This document shows, in pieces, positions 1-8,986 of a stretch of DNA of 64,000 nucleotides; position 1 is the first letter of the stretch, and every line of letters begins with the position of its first letter. Location: contig NZ_SJSK01000001.1 of NCBI RefSeq assembly GCF_004331645.1, positions 930,001 through 994,000 on the forward strand, given 5' to 3'. The translations under genes were made by a program, and so were the position numbers. Below the pieces are notes generated by a model, which was given only the letters and a program-made list of their open reading frames with translations, did no database searches and was not told where the DNA came from. Origin of the DNA: Pedobacter frigiditerrae. GTDB lineage: Bacteria > Bacteroidota > Bacteroidia > Sphingobacteriales > Sphingobacteriaceae.

Positions 1-16
1 AGGAATGTTTAAGTAA

Positions 17-1000
17 TTGATACAATTAAACACATTTACAAGAGGACTTGTGATTGGCAAGTTTATGCCCATACATAATGGACATATTGCGCTGATAAAA
101 TATGCAAAATCATATTGTGACGAATTAATTGTGTCTATGAGTTATACATTTAATGATACCATTGATTCGAAGTTGCGCTATAATTGGATAAGGGAAATCT
201 TTAAAGATGAACCAAGGATCAAAGTTGAACTCATTTTAGATGATTTTGACGTAGAGGAACTGGCTTTGCCCGAACGGACAAAGATTTGGGCTAACAAGAT
301 GAAAAAGGTTTATCCACCTGTTGATGTGGTAATAAGCTCTGAAGATTATGGAGTTCCTTTTGCTGAGAATCTAGGTGCTGAGTGTTTAATTTTTAATCAG
401 GAAAGAAATGTTTTTCCGGTTTCTGCTACGCTAATAAGAAATAACCCATTTAAATATTGGGATTTTATTCCAGCAGTTGTAAGGCCTTACTTTGTTAAAA
501 AAATCTGTTTATATGGGCCAGAAAGTACTGGTAAATCTACAATGGCAGAAAAAATGGCAAAGCTTTATAATACTGAATTTGTTCCAGAAGTTGCCAGGGA
601 GTTAATAGTAAATAATGATTTAACTGAAGATGATTTTTTAAGAATTGCAGTTGCACAAACTCAAAGGGTAATTGAGAAAACAAAAACAGCTAACAAGCTT
701 TTATTTTGCGATACAGATGTAATTACTACCCAGATTTATGCTAAACATTATTTGGGTTATCAACTTTCAGAATTGTTAGAATTCGAAAAATTAATTAGCT
801 ATGACCAATATTTTTTATTGAATACAGATGTAGCTTGGGTGGCAGATAATTTAAGAGATTTAGGTGATAGGAGAGAAGAAATGTATACCTTGTTTGAGCA
901 AGAATTATTAAAAAGGAATATTAATTACATATCTATTGAGGGTAATTATGAGCAACGAGAAAGTATCATCAAATCTTTTATAGATGAGTTGATTAAATAA
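17..1000 (+). CDS. nadR: NadR-like bifunctional NMN adenylyltransferase / ribosylnicotinamide kinase
   Basis: Cytoplasmic NAD salvage enzyme: phosphorylates nicotinamide riboside and adenylylates NMN to NAD. The N-terminal nucleotidylyltransferase domain shows GKFMPIHNGH at residues 14-23 and VSATLIR at 135-141. The C-terminal kinase domain begins with the P-loop GPESTGKST at 167-175. The 327-residue length fits two-domain NadR; no N-terminal HTH is present, so it is probably not a repressor as in enteric NadR. The start is a TTG at 17, because the next in-frame Met lies inside the HxGH motif. It points toward the polysaccharide locus but is convergent with it, so it is probably separately transcribed. 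Confidence 0.9.
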   Translation: MIQLNTFTRGLVIGKFMPIHNGHIALIKYAKSYCDELIVSMSYTFNDTIDSKLRYNWIREIFKDEPRIKVELILDDFDVEELALPERTKIWANKMKKVYPPVDVVISSEDYGVPFAENLGAECLIFNQERNVFPVSATLIRNNPFKYWDFIPAVVRPYFVKKICLYGPESTGKSTMAEKMAKLYNTEFVPEVARELIVNNDLTEDDFLRIAVAQTQRVIEKTKTANKLLFCDTDVITTQIYAKHYLGYQLSELLEFEKLISYDQYFLLNTDVAWVADNLRDLGDRREEMYTLFEQELLKRNINYISIEGNYEQRESIIKSFIDELIK

Positions 1001-1036
1001 TTCATAATTCGATACCAGGAACACAAAAGAAATTAA

Positions 1037-1768
1037 TTACTTCTTAGCTATAATTTCTCGGTATTTTTTAGATAAAGAATTGGCAATTCTTTTGCCAAGT
1101 AATAAATTGGCTGCTTTGCCCAGAAAGCTATATTCATTATGAAGCCATGATGCAGCAAAATGGTGTATGCAATAAGTATTCGCAGTAATTGTCGTTTTTA
1201 GGGTCATCCAACTTTTAGGATAGAAATAATCACTTGGATAGATGGTGCAATAATTAGGTATTTTTTGCAAAGTATTGTCGTTTACCAAGCTCTTTTTTTC
1301 TTTCATAATGGCAGTAATTGTTTCCGTGATAGGATTGATATTTAATCCGCCATCAGCCAGATAAAAGCTTATGCCATTGTAATAATTTAATAAGTCATTA
1401 ATCCATTCTCCATTTTTTACACTCCCCATTATTCCAGCAGACACTAATCTATCTTCAAAACCAGTAAAAGCCACATCATTTAGCATTTCATCATCTAAAG
1501 GTTTAATAAATTCTATATCGGTATCCATATAAATACCGCCCTTATTTTTGAGCACATAGAGGCGGCAAACATCAGCAACAAATGCAAATTTGTTTTCTTT
1601 ATAAGCTTCTTCAGCATATTGGTAACTATTTACATCAAAATTATCCTCATTCCAAAGGATAATTTCGTATTCAGGAAGGTATTTTTTCCATGAAGCGATA
1701 CATTTTAAAGTTAAGTCGGGCATTTCTCCTCGTCCAAACCAGCAGTAATGAATAACCTTGGGGATCAT
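1037..1768 (-). CDS. GT32-type glycosyltransferase (capsular/exopolysaccharide), copy A
   Basis: Probable cytoplasmic glycosyltransferase that adds a sugar to the lipid-linked repeat unit. It opens with MIPKVIHYCWFG and carries the GT32/OCH1-like DxD core GGIYMDTDIEF, with the metal-binding Asp residues at 82 and 84. Length is 243 aa, and no signal peptide or strong membrane segment is seen. It is the last gene of the minus-strand polysaccharide cluster and a close paralogue of the next gene upstream, with colinear motifs. Donor and acceptor sugars cannot be read from the sequence. Confidence 0.85.
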   Translation of the reverse strand: MIPKVIHYCWFGRGEMPDLTLKCIASWKKYLPEYEIILWNEDNFDVNSYQYAEEAYKENKFAFVADVCRLYVLKNKGGIYMDTDIEFIKPLDDEMLNDVAFTGFEDRLVSAGIMGSVKNGEWINDLLNYYNGISFYLADGGLNINPITETITAIMKEKKSLVNDNTLQKIPNYCTIYPSDYFYPKSWMTLKTTITANTYCIHHFAASWLHNEYSFLGKAANLLLGKRIANSLSKKYREIIAKK

Positions 1769-1813
1769 CAGTTATTTGTTTTTTCAGTTATTGAATAGAT
1801 TTATTATTAGTTT

Positions 1814-2539
1814 TCAAATCTTCCTATACTTTGCAGCCCAATAATTTGCACCTCTTTTACCTAAAAAGAAATTAGCCATCTTGCCAAGGAAACTATGCTC
1901 GGCATTACCAACCCATGACCCTGCAAAATGATGTATACAATAAGTATTAGCGGTCGTTTTAATTTTTAAGGTTTTCCAACTTTTTGGACAGAAATAATCG
2001 CTAGGATAAATGGTACAATAATCTTCAAGTTTTTGGAATGTATTGTTGATGGGTACACCCTTCTTATTTTTCATGAAATCAGTAATGATCTCCGTATTTG
2101 GGTTTACATCGAAACTGCCATCTGGTAAATAGAAGCTACGATTATGGTAATGTGGTAACAGTTCATTTATCCATTTCCCATCTTTTTCACTACCCATTAT
2201 TGCCGATGAGAATAGGAGGTTATCTTCAAATCCGGTAAAAGCTTTGTTGCTTAAAATTTCATTGTCAAAAGGTCTTAAAAACTCCACATCAGTATCCATG
2301 TAAATCCCACCCATTTTTTTGAGTGCGTACAAACGGCAAGCATCGGATACGAATGCAAACTTACGCTCCTTATAAGCTTCAGCGGTAAACTGAAACATAT
2401 TCACATCAAAGTTGTCTTCGTTCCATTCCATTATTTCATATTCTGGAAGGTATTTTCTCCAGGACTGTAGGCACTTTAGTGCCAGCTCGGGCATAGTGCC
2501 TCTGCCAAACCAACAATAATGGATGATTTTAGGTATCAT
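1814..2539 (-). CDS. GT32-type glycosyltransferase, copy B
   Basis: Paralogue of the neighbouring gene at 1037-1768: same opening (MIPKIIHYCWFG), same DxD at residues 82-84 (MDTDVEF) and the same C-terminal YCIHHFAGSW-type block. Length is 241 aa. Its start overlaps the end of the flippase gene by 11 bp, which suggests translational coupling. The two copies differ most around residues 100-160, which suggests different acceptors rather than a recent identical duplication. The sugar specificity is unknown. Confidence 0.85.
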   Translation of the reverse strand: MIPKIIHYCWFGRGTMPELALKCLQSWRKYLPEYEIMEWNEDNFDVNMFQFTAEAYKERKFAFVSDACRLYALKKMGGIYMDTDVEFLRPFDNEILSNKAFTGFEDNLLFSSAIMGSEKDGKWINELLPHYHNRSFYLPDGSFDVNPNTEIITDFMKNKKGVPINNTFQKLEDYCTIYPSDYFCPKSWKTLKIKTTANTYCIHHFAGSWVGNAEHSFLGKMANFFLGKRGANYWAAKYRKI

Positions 2540-4070
2540 AAACTTTCTTTTTAGTCAATTTTTTATAGGAATCAATCAATGTTGCCCTGTCAAACTTAAT
2601 GAATGCAGTTACGATTAGTAAAACAACACCAATTATAAAGCTATTGATCAGGAAGGTTAACCATGATTCAACGGCAATTAAGTTCCATTCTCTCCAGCCA
2701 TATGTAATTGCAATTAATAATAGAAAACCACCAAGTCCCTTTATAATTTTGATGAAGAAATACCACCTACTTTCCTGTAAACAATGAGCAGCATACAGAG
2801 GTGTAAATGTGAGATGGCTAAATACCCCGCTTATTAATGCAGCAACTGGAATTGAATATACACCAAGTGAGCTGTATAGGCACAATAAGATAACAAGCAC
2901 AAAGTTAAAGATGGAGATAAATATCCCCCAAAAAGAGGCTATTTTAAGCTTGTTGGTGATCACGAAAATGTGATATACTGTTTCGACCGTGCCGTGAACA
3001 ATAAATGGAACCAGTGTAATAACAGAAAGGATATGGAGTGCAACTGCATCCTGCGTTGGAAGCCACAACCTAAAAAAATCTTCACCATACACAAAAAAAA
3101 CTGACAAGGGGACTAAGACTACAACAAAAATAGCTTTAAATGAAAGATCTAGATTTTTCTTCAATTTGACCATGTCATTTTGTGCATATGCTTTTAGCAT
3201 TTCTGGCAGAAATATAGGTACGATAATACCTAATAAGATATAGATTGCATTCGGAATAAATTTGGTTAGCGATAAAAATCCCATTCCAGAAGCACCAAAG
3301 AAATGATTGGCAATAAGTAAATCTAGTTGGGTATTAATTACATTAGACATTGCCATTATCGAATTCCAAATGCCAGACCCTATAATAAGGGTAAGCGCAC
3401 CTTTGGAGAAAAAAGACCAATCAATATGTATTTCTGGCAACAGTTTTTTGGTAAGCCTATAATTCGCAATAAAAGTATATATCGAAATAACGGCTGTAGA
3501 CAACCCTAAGAAATAGATTTTTGGTGTAAAAAAATAGAACAAAATAACAATTATACCCAGTTTTAATGCATTAGAAATAATATTGATGTAGGCGAGTTTA
3601 TCAAATCGATTAACGGCAAATGCGGTTACAGAAAATACTGCTGAGGACACACTGATGATAAGGCTGATAAAAATAAAAATAAATAACAGCTGCACATCGT
3701 GAAAAAGATTTACGGGAATATCGAGGATGCTATTTATGAAAAAGCAAAAAATGCCACTTATAATAATAAAGCCTAGTGAAATAATCAAATTACCAAATAG
3801 CACCGAGTTAAAATATACATTAACCTCTTTAATATCATTCTTTTCCAAACTTATGGTAATGTATCGGCTCGACATTGAGTTTAGCGCTGTTGTGATGATT
3901 CCGGCATACATCAAAAAGTTATTGGATAGCGGGAAGAAACCATAGGCTTCTTTGCCTAGATGTGCCACAATATAGGGCGTTAAAAAGAAAGAAATTCCAA
4001 CTCCAGAGAGTGCGCTAAAGAAATTGGAAACTAAATTTACTATAAAACGTCTTCTATCCATACTTATCAA
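2529..4070 (-). CDS. Wzx-like polysaccharide flippase
   Basis: Integral inner-membrane protein of the MVF/polysaccharide-transporter superfamily, expected to flip undecaprenyl-linked repeat units to the periplasm. The 513 residues contain about 12-14 hydrophobic segments, starting with one after the basic stretch MDRRRF. The N-terminal helix pair with FFLTPYIVAHLGKEAYG matches the usual Polysacc_synt opening. Either Met1 or Met4 (MDRRRF) could start it. It overlaps the downstream GT32 gene by 11 bp and is divergent from the plus-strand GT2 at 4194. Together with the Wzy-like and Wzz-like genes, it points to a Wzx/Wzy-dependent pathway. Confidence 0.85.
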   Translation of the reverse strand: MISMDRRRFIVNLVSNFFSALSGVGISFFLTPYIVAHLGKEAYGFFPLSNNFLMYAGIITTALNSMSSRYITISLEKNDIKEVNVYFNSVLFGNLIISLGFIIISGIFCFFINSILDIPVNLFHDVQLLFIFIFISLIISVSSAVFSVTAFAVNRFDKLAYINIISNALKLGIIVILFYFFTPKIYFLGLSTAVISIYTFIANYRLTKKLLPEIHIDWSFFSKGALTLIIGSGIWNSIMAMSNVINTQLDLLIANHFFGASGMGFLSLTKFIPNAIYILLGIIVPIFLPEMLKAYAQNDMVKLKKNLDLSFKAIFVVVLVPLSVFFVYGEDFFRLWLPTQDAVALHILSVITLVPFIVHGTVETVYHIFVITNKLKIASFWGIFISIFNFVLVILLCLYSSLGVYSIPVAALISGVFSHLTFTPLYAAHCLQESRWYFFIKIIKGLGGFLLLIAITYGWREWNLIAVESWLTFLINSFIIGVVLLIVTAFIKFDRATLIDSYKKLTKKKVYDT

Positions 4071-4193
4071 TAGGGAGTAATGATAATGCTAAAGTTATTG
4101 TTTTATTTGGGTTTATTTAAATCATCAATACTGATTATTTATTCTTATTTTGGTAATACTTAAATAATTTGAAGAGACTAAACAAAAGTTAGC

Positions 4194-4943
4194 TTGAAAC
4201 CACTTGTATCTATCATTACGCCTTGTTACAATTCTGCAGATTTCATTGTAGAAACCATCAATTCTGTCATATCACAAACCTATGAAAATTGGGAAATGAT
4301 CATTGTTGATGATAATTCTTCCGATAATTCCCGAGAGTTGGTAGAAGAACTTATAAAGGAAAACCACAAAATTCAGTTGATTTCTCTCAAAGAAAACGGG
4401 AGGGTTTCTAATGCAAGAAATGTTGGTTTAGCAGCGGCAAAAGGAAAGTATATTGCTTTTTTGGATAGTGATGATATTTGGTTAAAAGACAAGTTATCAT
4501 TACAAGTTTCCATAATGGAAGAAAAATCGCTTGTCCTCACTTTTGGAGCTTATAAGAGAATAGATGAAGCAGGCGAGATTATATCAATAACCATAATACC
4601 TCCAACTACAGTAAATTATAAACAGTTACTTGGTCACAATGTGATTATTTTCTCAAGTTCAATGGTGCTGAAAAGTGCCCTTGATGGTATTGTTCTAAAA
4701 AATGTAGGGCATGAAGATTGGGTATTTTGGCTCGATTTAATGAAGAAGAATATTATTGGGTACGGAATTAAAGAAGAATTGATTTATTACCGAATTAGAA
4801 AAGGATCTGTCTCATCTAATAAATTAAAGGTAATTGGCTATACTTGGAAAATTCTAAGAGAAAGTGAGAAGTTAGGCTTTATCGAGTCGGTATACCATTT
4901 TACAAAGTATGCCTTTGCAACTGTTTGGAAACGGTTGAGATAA
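4194..4943 (+). CDS. GT2 family glycosyltransferase (plus-strand orphan in the EPS locus)
   Basis: GT-A fold glycosyltransferase: SIITPCYN near the N-terminus, VDDNSSD at 39-45, and the metal-binding DSDD at 91-94 within KYIAFLDSDD. Length is 249 aa. The start is TTG, directly before KPLVSIITP; no better ATG lies upstream. It is the only plus-strand gene between 1 and 15 kb, so it must have its own promoter in the 123-bp gap shared with the flippase. It is convergent with the next GT2, with only 3 bp between the stop codons. Confidence 0.85.
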   Translation: MKPLVSIITPCYNSADFIVETINSVISQTYENWEMIIVDDNSSDNSRELVEELIKENHKIQLISLKENGRVSNARNVGLAAAKGKYIAFLDSDDIWLKDKLSLQVSIMEEKSLVLTFGAYKRIDEAGEIISITIIPPTTVNYKQLLGHNVIIFSSSMVLKSALDGIVLKNVGHEDWVFWLDLMKKNIIGYGIKEELIYYRIRKGSVSSNKLKVIGYTWKILRESEKLGFIESVYHFTKYAFATVWKRLR

Positions 4944-4946
4944 AAG

Positions 4947-5861
4947 CTACTTTATTTTAAATCCAAGTATTTTGCTGCTTTTTGTATGCGTATAATTCCA
5001 AAGTAATCCTTTAAAAGCCCATTTTGCTAGATGTGAATTCTTACCAACCAACAATGCCAGTATTGTCTTTGGCATAGCTAAAAAAGTATAATAAAGAACA
5101 AAAAGTATAGTGTTAAGCCAGCTTGTATTTTTTCTGATGAACAACATCCGATTGCGAGTCATAAAGTACGTTTTTATGGCACTTTCTTTTCCAACACTAA
5201 TAGATTCCTTGTGATATACATAGGTGTTCCCAGTAAACCAAATTTGCTTACCTATGCTTTTAAATTTCTCGCACCAATCTAGCTCTTCATAATATAAGAA
5301 ATAGGATTCGTCCATTAGGCCCGCTTTTAATAAATCTGTTTTACGGCACATCATTGCTGCACCGTGGCAGAAGCCAGTTTCGTAGGTTTGATTGTCGTAT
5401 TGTCCAGTGTTTTTTTCAAAACTGCCTATATTTTCATTTCTAGCAGTTACATAATTCATAGAGGTATAGCCAGCATATTGGATCAGATCTTTTTGATCGT
5501 AATAAAGCAAAAGGGGTGATAAAAGTCCAATTTTGTCATTTGCTTCCATTTCAGCAATCATTGCTTCTATACAACCAGCGGGGATTTCTGTGTCATTATT
5601 TAACAAGAAAATATAATCTCCTTTTGCTTGTTTTAAGCCTAAATTATTGCCCCCAGCAAACCCTAAATTTTCTTTCGACTGGATGTACTTGATATTATTA
5701 AAATGGGGATGGAAAATAAGCTCTTGATTTTTATCGGCTCCATTATCCACAATAAGAACTTCAACATTCTTGGCTGTATAAGACTTGCTGATTGATTTTA
5801 GCAAGGCTATGGTTACCTCAGTTTGATGAAAATTAACGGTGATGATTGAAGTTAAAGCCAT
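4947..5861 (-). CDS. GT2 family glycosyltransferase, rhamnosyltransferase (WbbL)-like
   Basis: Glycosyltransferase with TSIITVNFHQ at the start, NLGFAGGNNLG at about 65-75 and the acidic NND motif at 88-90, the pattern of WbbL-type rhamnosyltransferases. It also has an FLYYEELDWCEKF block typical of that group. A hydrophobic stretch near residues 245-270 may anchor it peripherally. Length is 304 aa. It lies 17 bp downstream of the acetyltransferase gene in the same orientation, so it is probably co-transcribed. Rhamnose specificity is only a family-level guess. Confidence 0.85.
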   Translation of the reverse strand: MALTSIITVNFHQTEVTIALLKSISKSYTAKNVEVLIVDNGADKNQELIFHPHFNNIKYIQSKENLGFAGGNNLGLKQAKGDYIFLLNNDTEIPAGCIEAMIAEMEANDKIGLLSPLLLYYDQKDLIQYAGYTSMNYVTARNENIGSFEKNTGQYDNQTYETGFCHGAAMMCRKTDLLKAGLMDESYFLYYEELDWCEKFKSIGKQIWFTGNTYVYHKESISVGKESAIKTYFMTRNRMLFIRKNTSWLNTILFVLYYTFLAMPKTILALLVGKNSHLAKWAFKGLLWNYTHTKSSKILGFKIK

Positions 5862-5878
5862 TTGTTATCAAAAATAAT

Positions 5879-6499
5879 TTATACAGATTCCCATACTTTT
5901 ATTTCAAAATTATACTTTTTAACCATCTTGGCTGGATTTCCTACATACACGCAAAAAGGTTGGACATCTTTAGTAACTACGCTACCAGCACCTACTATTG
6001 AATGCTTGCCTATGGTAACTCCAGCTGTGATCACAACATTAGCGCCAATCCAAACATCATCACAAATTACAATTAACTTAGCATTGAAATGTTGTAACAA
6101 TGGCGGTAGGCTCACGTCTTCAAAATTGTGGTTTAAGCCAGATATAACCACATTTTGTGCAATCATTACATTGTTTCCAATATTTACAGGCCCAATAATC
6201 ACATTGCTAACACCAATGATGGTATTATTGCCAATTGTTATATCTCCTACACCATTGTTTATGGTGCAAAAATCTTCTATGGTAGCATGGTCACCTAAGC
6301 TAAAACCATTAAATGGGATCACATCAATACGGGTCCGATTTCGAATAATACTACCTCGCCCTTTTTTATGAATAAAAGGATTTACAAACCACTTAACCCA
6401 TAATCTTGGGCGATATTCATTAGATGGAATAAGCATCCAATGAGCTAGTTTTTTGAAACCAGGCTTAGATTTTATCCAGTTCGATATGCTCTGCGACAT
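5879..6499 (-). CDS. Left-handed beta-helix (hexapeptide) acetyltransferase
   Basis: Probable O- or N-acetyltransferase that decorates the polysaccharide. From about residue 75 onward it consists of imperfect hexapeptide repeats (IGNNTI, IGVSNV, IGPVNI, IGNNVM, then IGANVV, IGKHSI), ending in the VYVGNPAKMVKKY block typical of the maltose/galactoside acetyltransferase group. His in SGLNHNF is a candidate catalytic residue. Length is 206 aa. Its start lies 35 bp inside the end of the GT4 gene in another frame, implying coupled translation. Confidence 0.87.
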   Translation of the reverse strand: MSQSISNWIKSKPGFKKLAHWMLIPSNEYRPRLWVKWFVNPFIHKKGRGSIIRNRTRIDVIPFNGFSLGDHATIEDFCTINNGVGDITIGNNTIIGVSNVIIGPVNIGNNVMIAQNVVISGLNHNFEDVSLPPLLQHFNAKLIVICDDVWIGANVVITAGVTIGKHSIVGAGSVVTKDVQPFCVYVGNPAKMVKKYNFEIKVWESV

Positions 6500-7679
6500 G
6501 ATCTATTGCTTTATAAATTTCTTCTGCATTTTTCTCCCAAGTATGTGTGTTCGCAAATGTGATACGGTCGTTAGCTAAATCTATATTGTTTTCAGCTAAA
6601 GCTTTTTCTGCTAACTGTACATAATCTTCTTTTGTTTCTGCAATGTAAATGTAATCTTTAAAAATGCTAATAGCTTCAGTTTTTGTTGCTAAAGTCGGCT
6701 TACCCATTGCTAAATATTCATCTATTTTACGTGGGTAGTTACCAATCGTTAAAGGGTTAACACCTTGTGGGTTCAAACAAATATCAAAACCCTTAATGTA
6801 TGCTGGTAAGGTTTCTGGTTTTTTAGCACCCAGGAAGTGTACGTTTTTTAATTGATGAAGTCTGCTCCTTTTGAAGTCCTCATCTTCTGGCCCAACTAGA
6901 ACTATATTCCAATTTGGTTTTGTTTCTGCAAGATGAATTAAAATATTTTCGTCAAGGCGGATACTTAGCAATGCACCAACATAACCCAATATTGGCTTTT
7001 GAATATTGTGTAAATCTTCTGGAACTTTAATGCTATCATCATTCTTAAACATTTCGAAATCACAGCCCTGCCCCACATAAAATGAATTTGGATTATACTG
7101 TTTACAATAGTTAGCCAAATAGACAGAATTGGCTACACACAAATCGCTCTTTTCTATTAACTCGGGCTCAATAGTTTTGCCATGACGAGCCCAGTATGGT
7201 GTAGCAATGATGTAATCTCTAGAATAGTAAATGCTAATGCTGGGACTTAAAAGTTCTTTTAGGTGGTAACTTTTAAAAACATCATTATCATTAAAAAGAA
7301 TAAAGTTTTTAAAATCTAGTTTATCAATTGCTGCTTTAATGCTTTTGGCAAACCTTTTATTGTTGATTTTATTGATTACTCTAAATATAGAAGTGAATTT
7401 AATCCAATTAATAGATTCTACAATTACATCTGGATAATAGACCCAAAAATTGGGAGCTATTTCCTGCAGTCCATCTTCTTGTCCGTCAATAATCCGTTTC
7501 CGTTTTTTAATTCCATTATCATGGCGCTGTTGATAAGCAGTTCTACGATCCAACGGTGCATTTACATATAAAACTCGATTGTTTTTACTGAATTCAACTG
7601 CTAAATCTTTGCAATTGCTGCCAATTGATGTATCCCATGGTTGTTGGCCTACAATAATTATGTCTCTGTTTTTTAACAT
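6465..7679 (-). CDS. GT4-like glycosyltransferase
   Basis: GT-B fold glycosyltransferase of 404 residues. It opens with DIIIVGQQPWD, and the C-terminal Rossmann half shows ILGYVGALLSIRLDEN, then VHFLGAKKPETLPAYI and the nucleotide-sugar loop YPRKIDEYLAMGKPTL with the family's conserved Glu. No signal peptide is seen, so it is cytoplasmic. It overlaps the acetyltransferase gene by 35 bp, and only 9 bp separate it from the small peptide gene upstream. The substrate is unknown. Confidence 0.85.
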   Translation of the reverse strand: MLKNRDIIIVGQQPWDTSIGSNCKDLAVEFSKNNRVLYVNAPLDRRTAYQQRHDNGIKKRKRIIDGQEDGLQEIAPNFWVYYPDVIVESINWIKFTSIFRVINKINNKRFAKSIKAAIDKLDFKNFILFNDNDVFKSYHLKELLSPSISIYYSRDYIIATPYWARHGKTIEPELIEKSDLCVANSVYLANYCKQYNPNSFYVGQGCDFEMFKNDDSIKVPEDLHNIQKPILGYVGALLSIRLDENILIHLAETKPNWNIVLVGPEDEDFKRSRLHQLKNVHFLGAKKPETLPAYIKGFDICLNPQGVNPLTIGNYPRKIDEYLAMGKPTLATKTEAISIFKDYIYIAETKEDYVQLAEKALAENNIDLANDRITFANTHTWEKNAEEIYKAIDHVAEHIELDKI

Positions 7680-7688
7680 TGCATTTAA

Positions 7689-7784
7689 CTATAACTTAAT
7701 CTTTTTGTTATGCGCATTTAAGCCCTTGATAAAACCAAGGATACCGAAAATTAAAGCTGAAATGGCAAGTAATTCTAGTGGCAT
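7689..7784 (-). CDS. 31-residue hydrophobic membrane peptide within the EPS operon
   Basis: Short ORF starting with ATG, encoding a peptide that begins MPLELLAISALIFGILGF and ends HNKKIKL. It has one predicted transmembrane segment (about residues 3-19) followed by a basic tail. It lies 2 bp after the stop of the GT2 synthase and 9 bp before the start of the GT4 gene, in the same direction, and fills the only gap between them. No family is recognised. The amphipathic design (hydrophobic core plus Lys-rich end) and exact fit in the operon argue that it is translated; chance remains possible for so short a frame. Confidence 0.55.
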   Translation of the reverse strand: MPLELLAISALIFGILGFIKGLNAHNKKIKL

Positions 7785-7786
7785 AA

Positions 7787-8986
7787 TTAGTTCTTATTTT
7801 TTTCAATGGATTTATTGCTATGTGGCGTTACCATAAAAGATTTTTTGGCCTTGCCAATGCTAAATAGTGCTATGACCATTCCAAGCATTGCCCTAGGTAT
7901 TTGTAATAGGGCTACATAAAGTCGTCTGTCGGAATAAAACCTTCTTGGTACTGAAATTAATAGTGTTAAGCAAAGGCTGATAAATAGAGCTGCCCAAAAT
8001 GCTTTGAAAGGACCAAATGGGTTAAAGAAAGATTGAATTACCATTAAGAATAACAAGCCCAATAAAAGGATTCGTGGTACTAAAAAGGTTTGTAAACTTT
8101 TATTGAAAAACTCAATATTTCCTTTAAATAACTGAGCAAAGCCTTCAAAAGCATACTTTTTCAAAAACTCTATTTGAGATGCAATCCACCTTGTTCTCTG
8201 TTTGGTAAATACTGCTGCATTTTCTACCTTTTCATCATACACATATACATCATTTAAATAGGCTATGTTAACTTTGTCATTAGCAATCATAAAATCTAGC
8301 TGTTTATCTTCTCCAACAGTTTCCCCTATATTATTCAATAAACTAAGTAGATATGTATAATCAAAAGCCATACCCGAGCCAATTAATGCAGCAGACAAGC
8401 CAACAACAGCCTGGCCTTTGCGATAAATATGATTGTTAACCTCTTCGTTACAAGCATCTAGAAAAGCAAAGTTACTATCTATGTTTTTTGCGGTTCTGTG
8501 TGTTTGAACTATTTTATTTCCTTGCTCAAATGAACTATTTATGTAATGTAAACAATCGTCGCTCATTACATTATCAACATCCAAAATCATTGCGATATCG
8601 AAAGCGTTATCTTTAAGTTGGCTCATTGCAAACTGTAAAGCTTTCCCTTTGGTACTTTTTTCAAAGAATACTTCTATTAGGCTTGCGCCCATACTTCTTA
8701 AAACAGCATTGGTTTCAGGCAACAAACCATCGGCAATAACAATAACTTCAAATAAACCATTGTATTGATGCTTTAATGCTGATTTTACACTTTCAATAAT
8801 TACCACATTTTCTTGATAGGTTGGAAAGAGAACTGCTATTTTTTTATAGTTAGTTGCAGTCTTCTGTGATTTAGGAAGCGAAAACAATCCAGCGATTGCG
8901 AAGAATGCCAAATAAAGGCAATTGAGGAGTAGATAAATACCCAAAATCCAGAACAAGATGTTTATGATGCTATAAATTATTTCCAT
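7787..8986 (-). CDS. Membrane-bound GT2 glycosyltransferase (NodC/BcsA-like)
   Basis: Processive-type or polymerising GT2 enzyme anchored in the inner membrane. An N-terminal hydrophobic segment (about residues 8-35) is followed by a GT-A domain with KGKALQFA, the DVDN acidic motif, and the QRTRW acceptor-site motif (QxxRW), then two or more C-terminal membrane helices. Length is 399 aa. The gene starts 17 bp inside the end of the Wzy-like gene. The QxxRW box is typical of cellulose, chitin and hyaluronan synthases, but here it may simply transfer a single sugar. Confidence 0.87.
   Translation of the reverse strand: MEIIYSIINILFWILGIYLLLNCLYLAFFAIAGLFSLPKSQKTATNYKKIAVLFPTYQENVVIIESVKSALKHQYNGLFEVIVIADGLLPETNAVLRSMGASLIEVFFEKSTKGKALQFAMSQLKDNAFDIAMILDVDNVMSDDCLHYINSSFEQGNKIVQTHRTAKNIDSNFAFLDACNEEVNNHIYRKGQAVVGLSAALIGSGMAFDYTYLLSLLNNIGETVGEDKQLDFMIANDKVNIAYLNDVYVYDEKVENAAVFTKQRTRWIASQIEFLKKYAFEGFAQLFKGNIEFFNKSLQTFLVPRILLLGLLFLMVIQSFFNPFGPFKAFWAALFISLCLTLLISVPRRFYSDRRLYVALLQIPRAMLGMVIALFSIGKAKKSFMVTPHSNKSIEKNKN

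Noticed and set aside
5862..6371. 169-residue plus-strand frame rich in Thr/Ile/Pro
   Set aside because: Mirror of the hexapeptide acetyltransferase on the minus strand; the repeat codons create a long open antisense frame.
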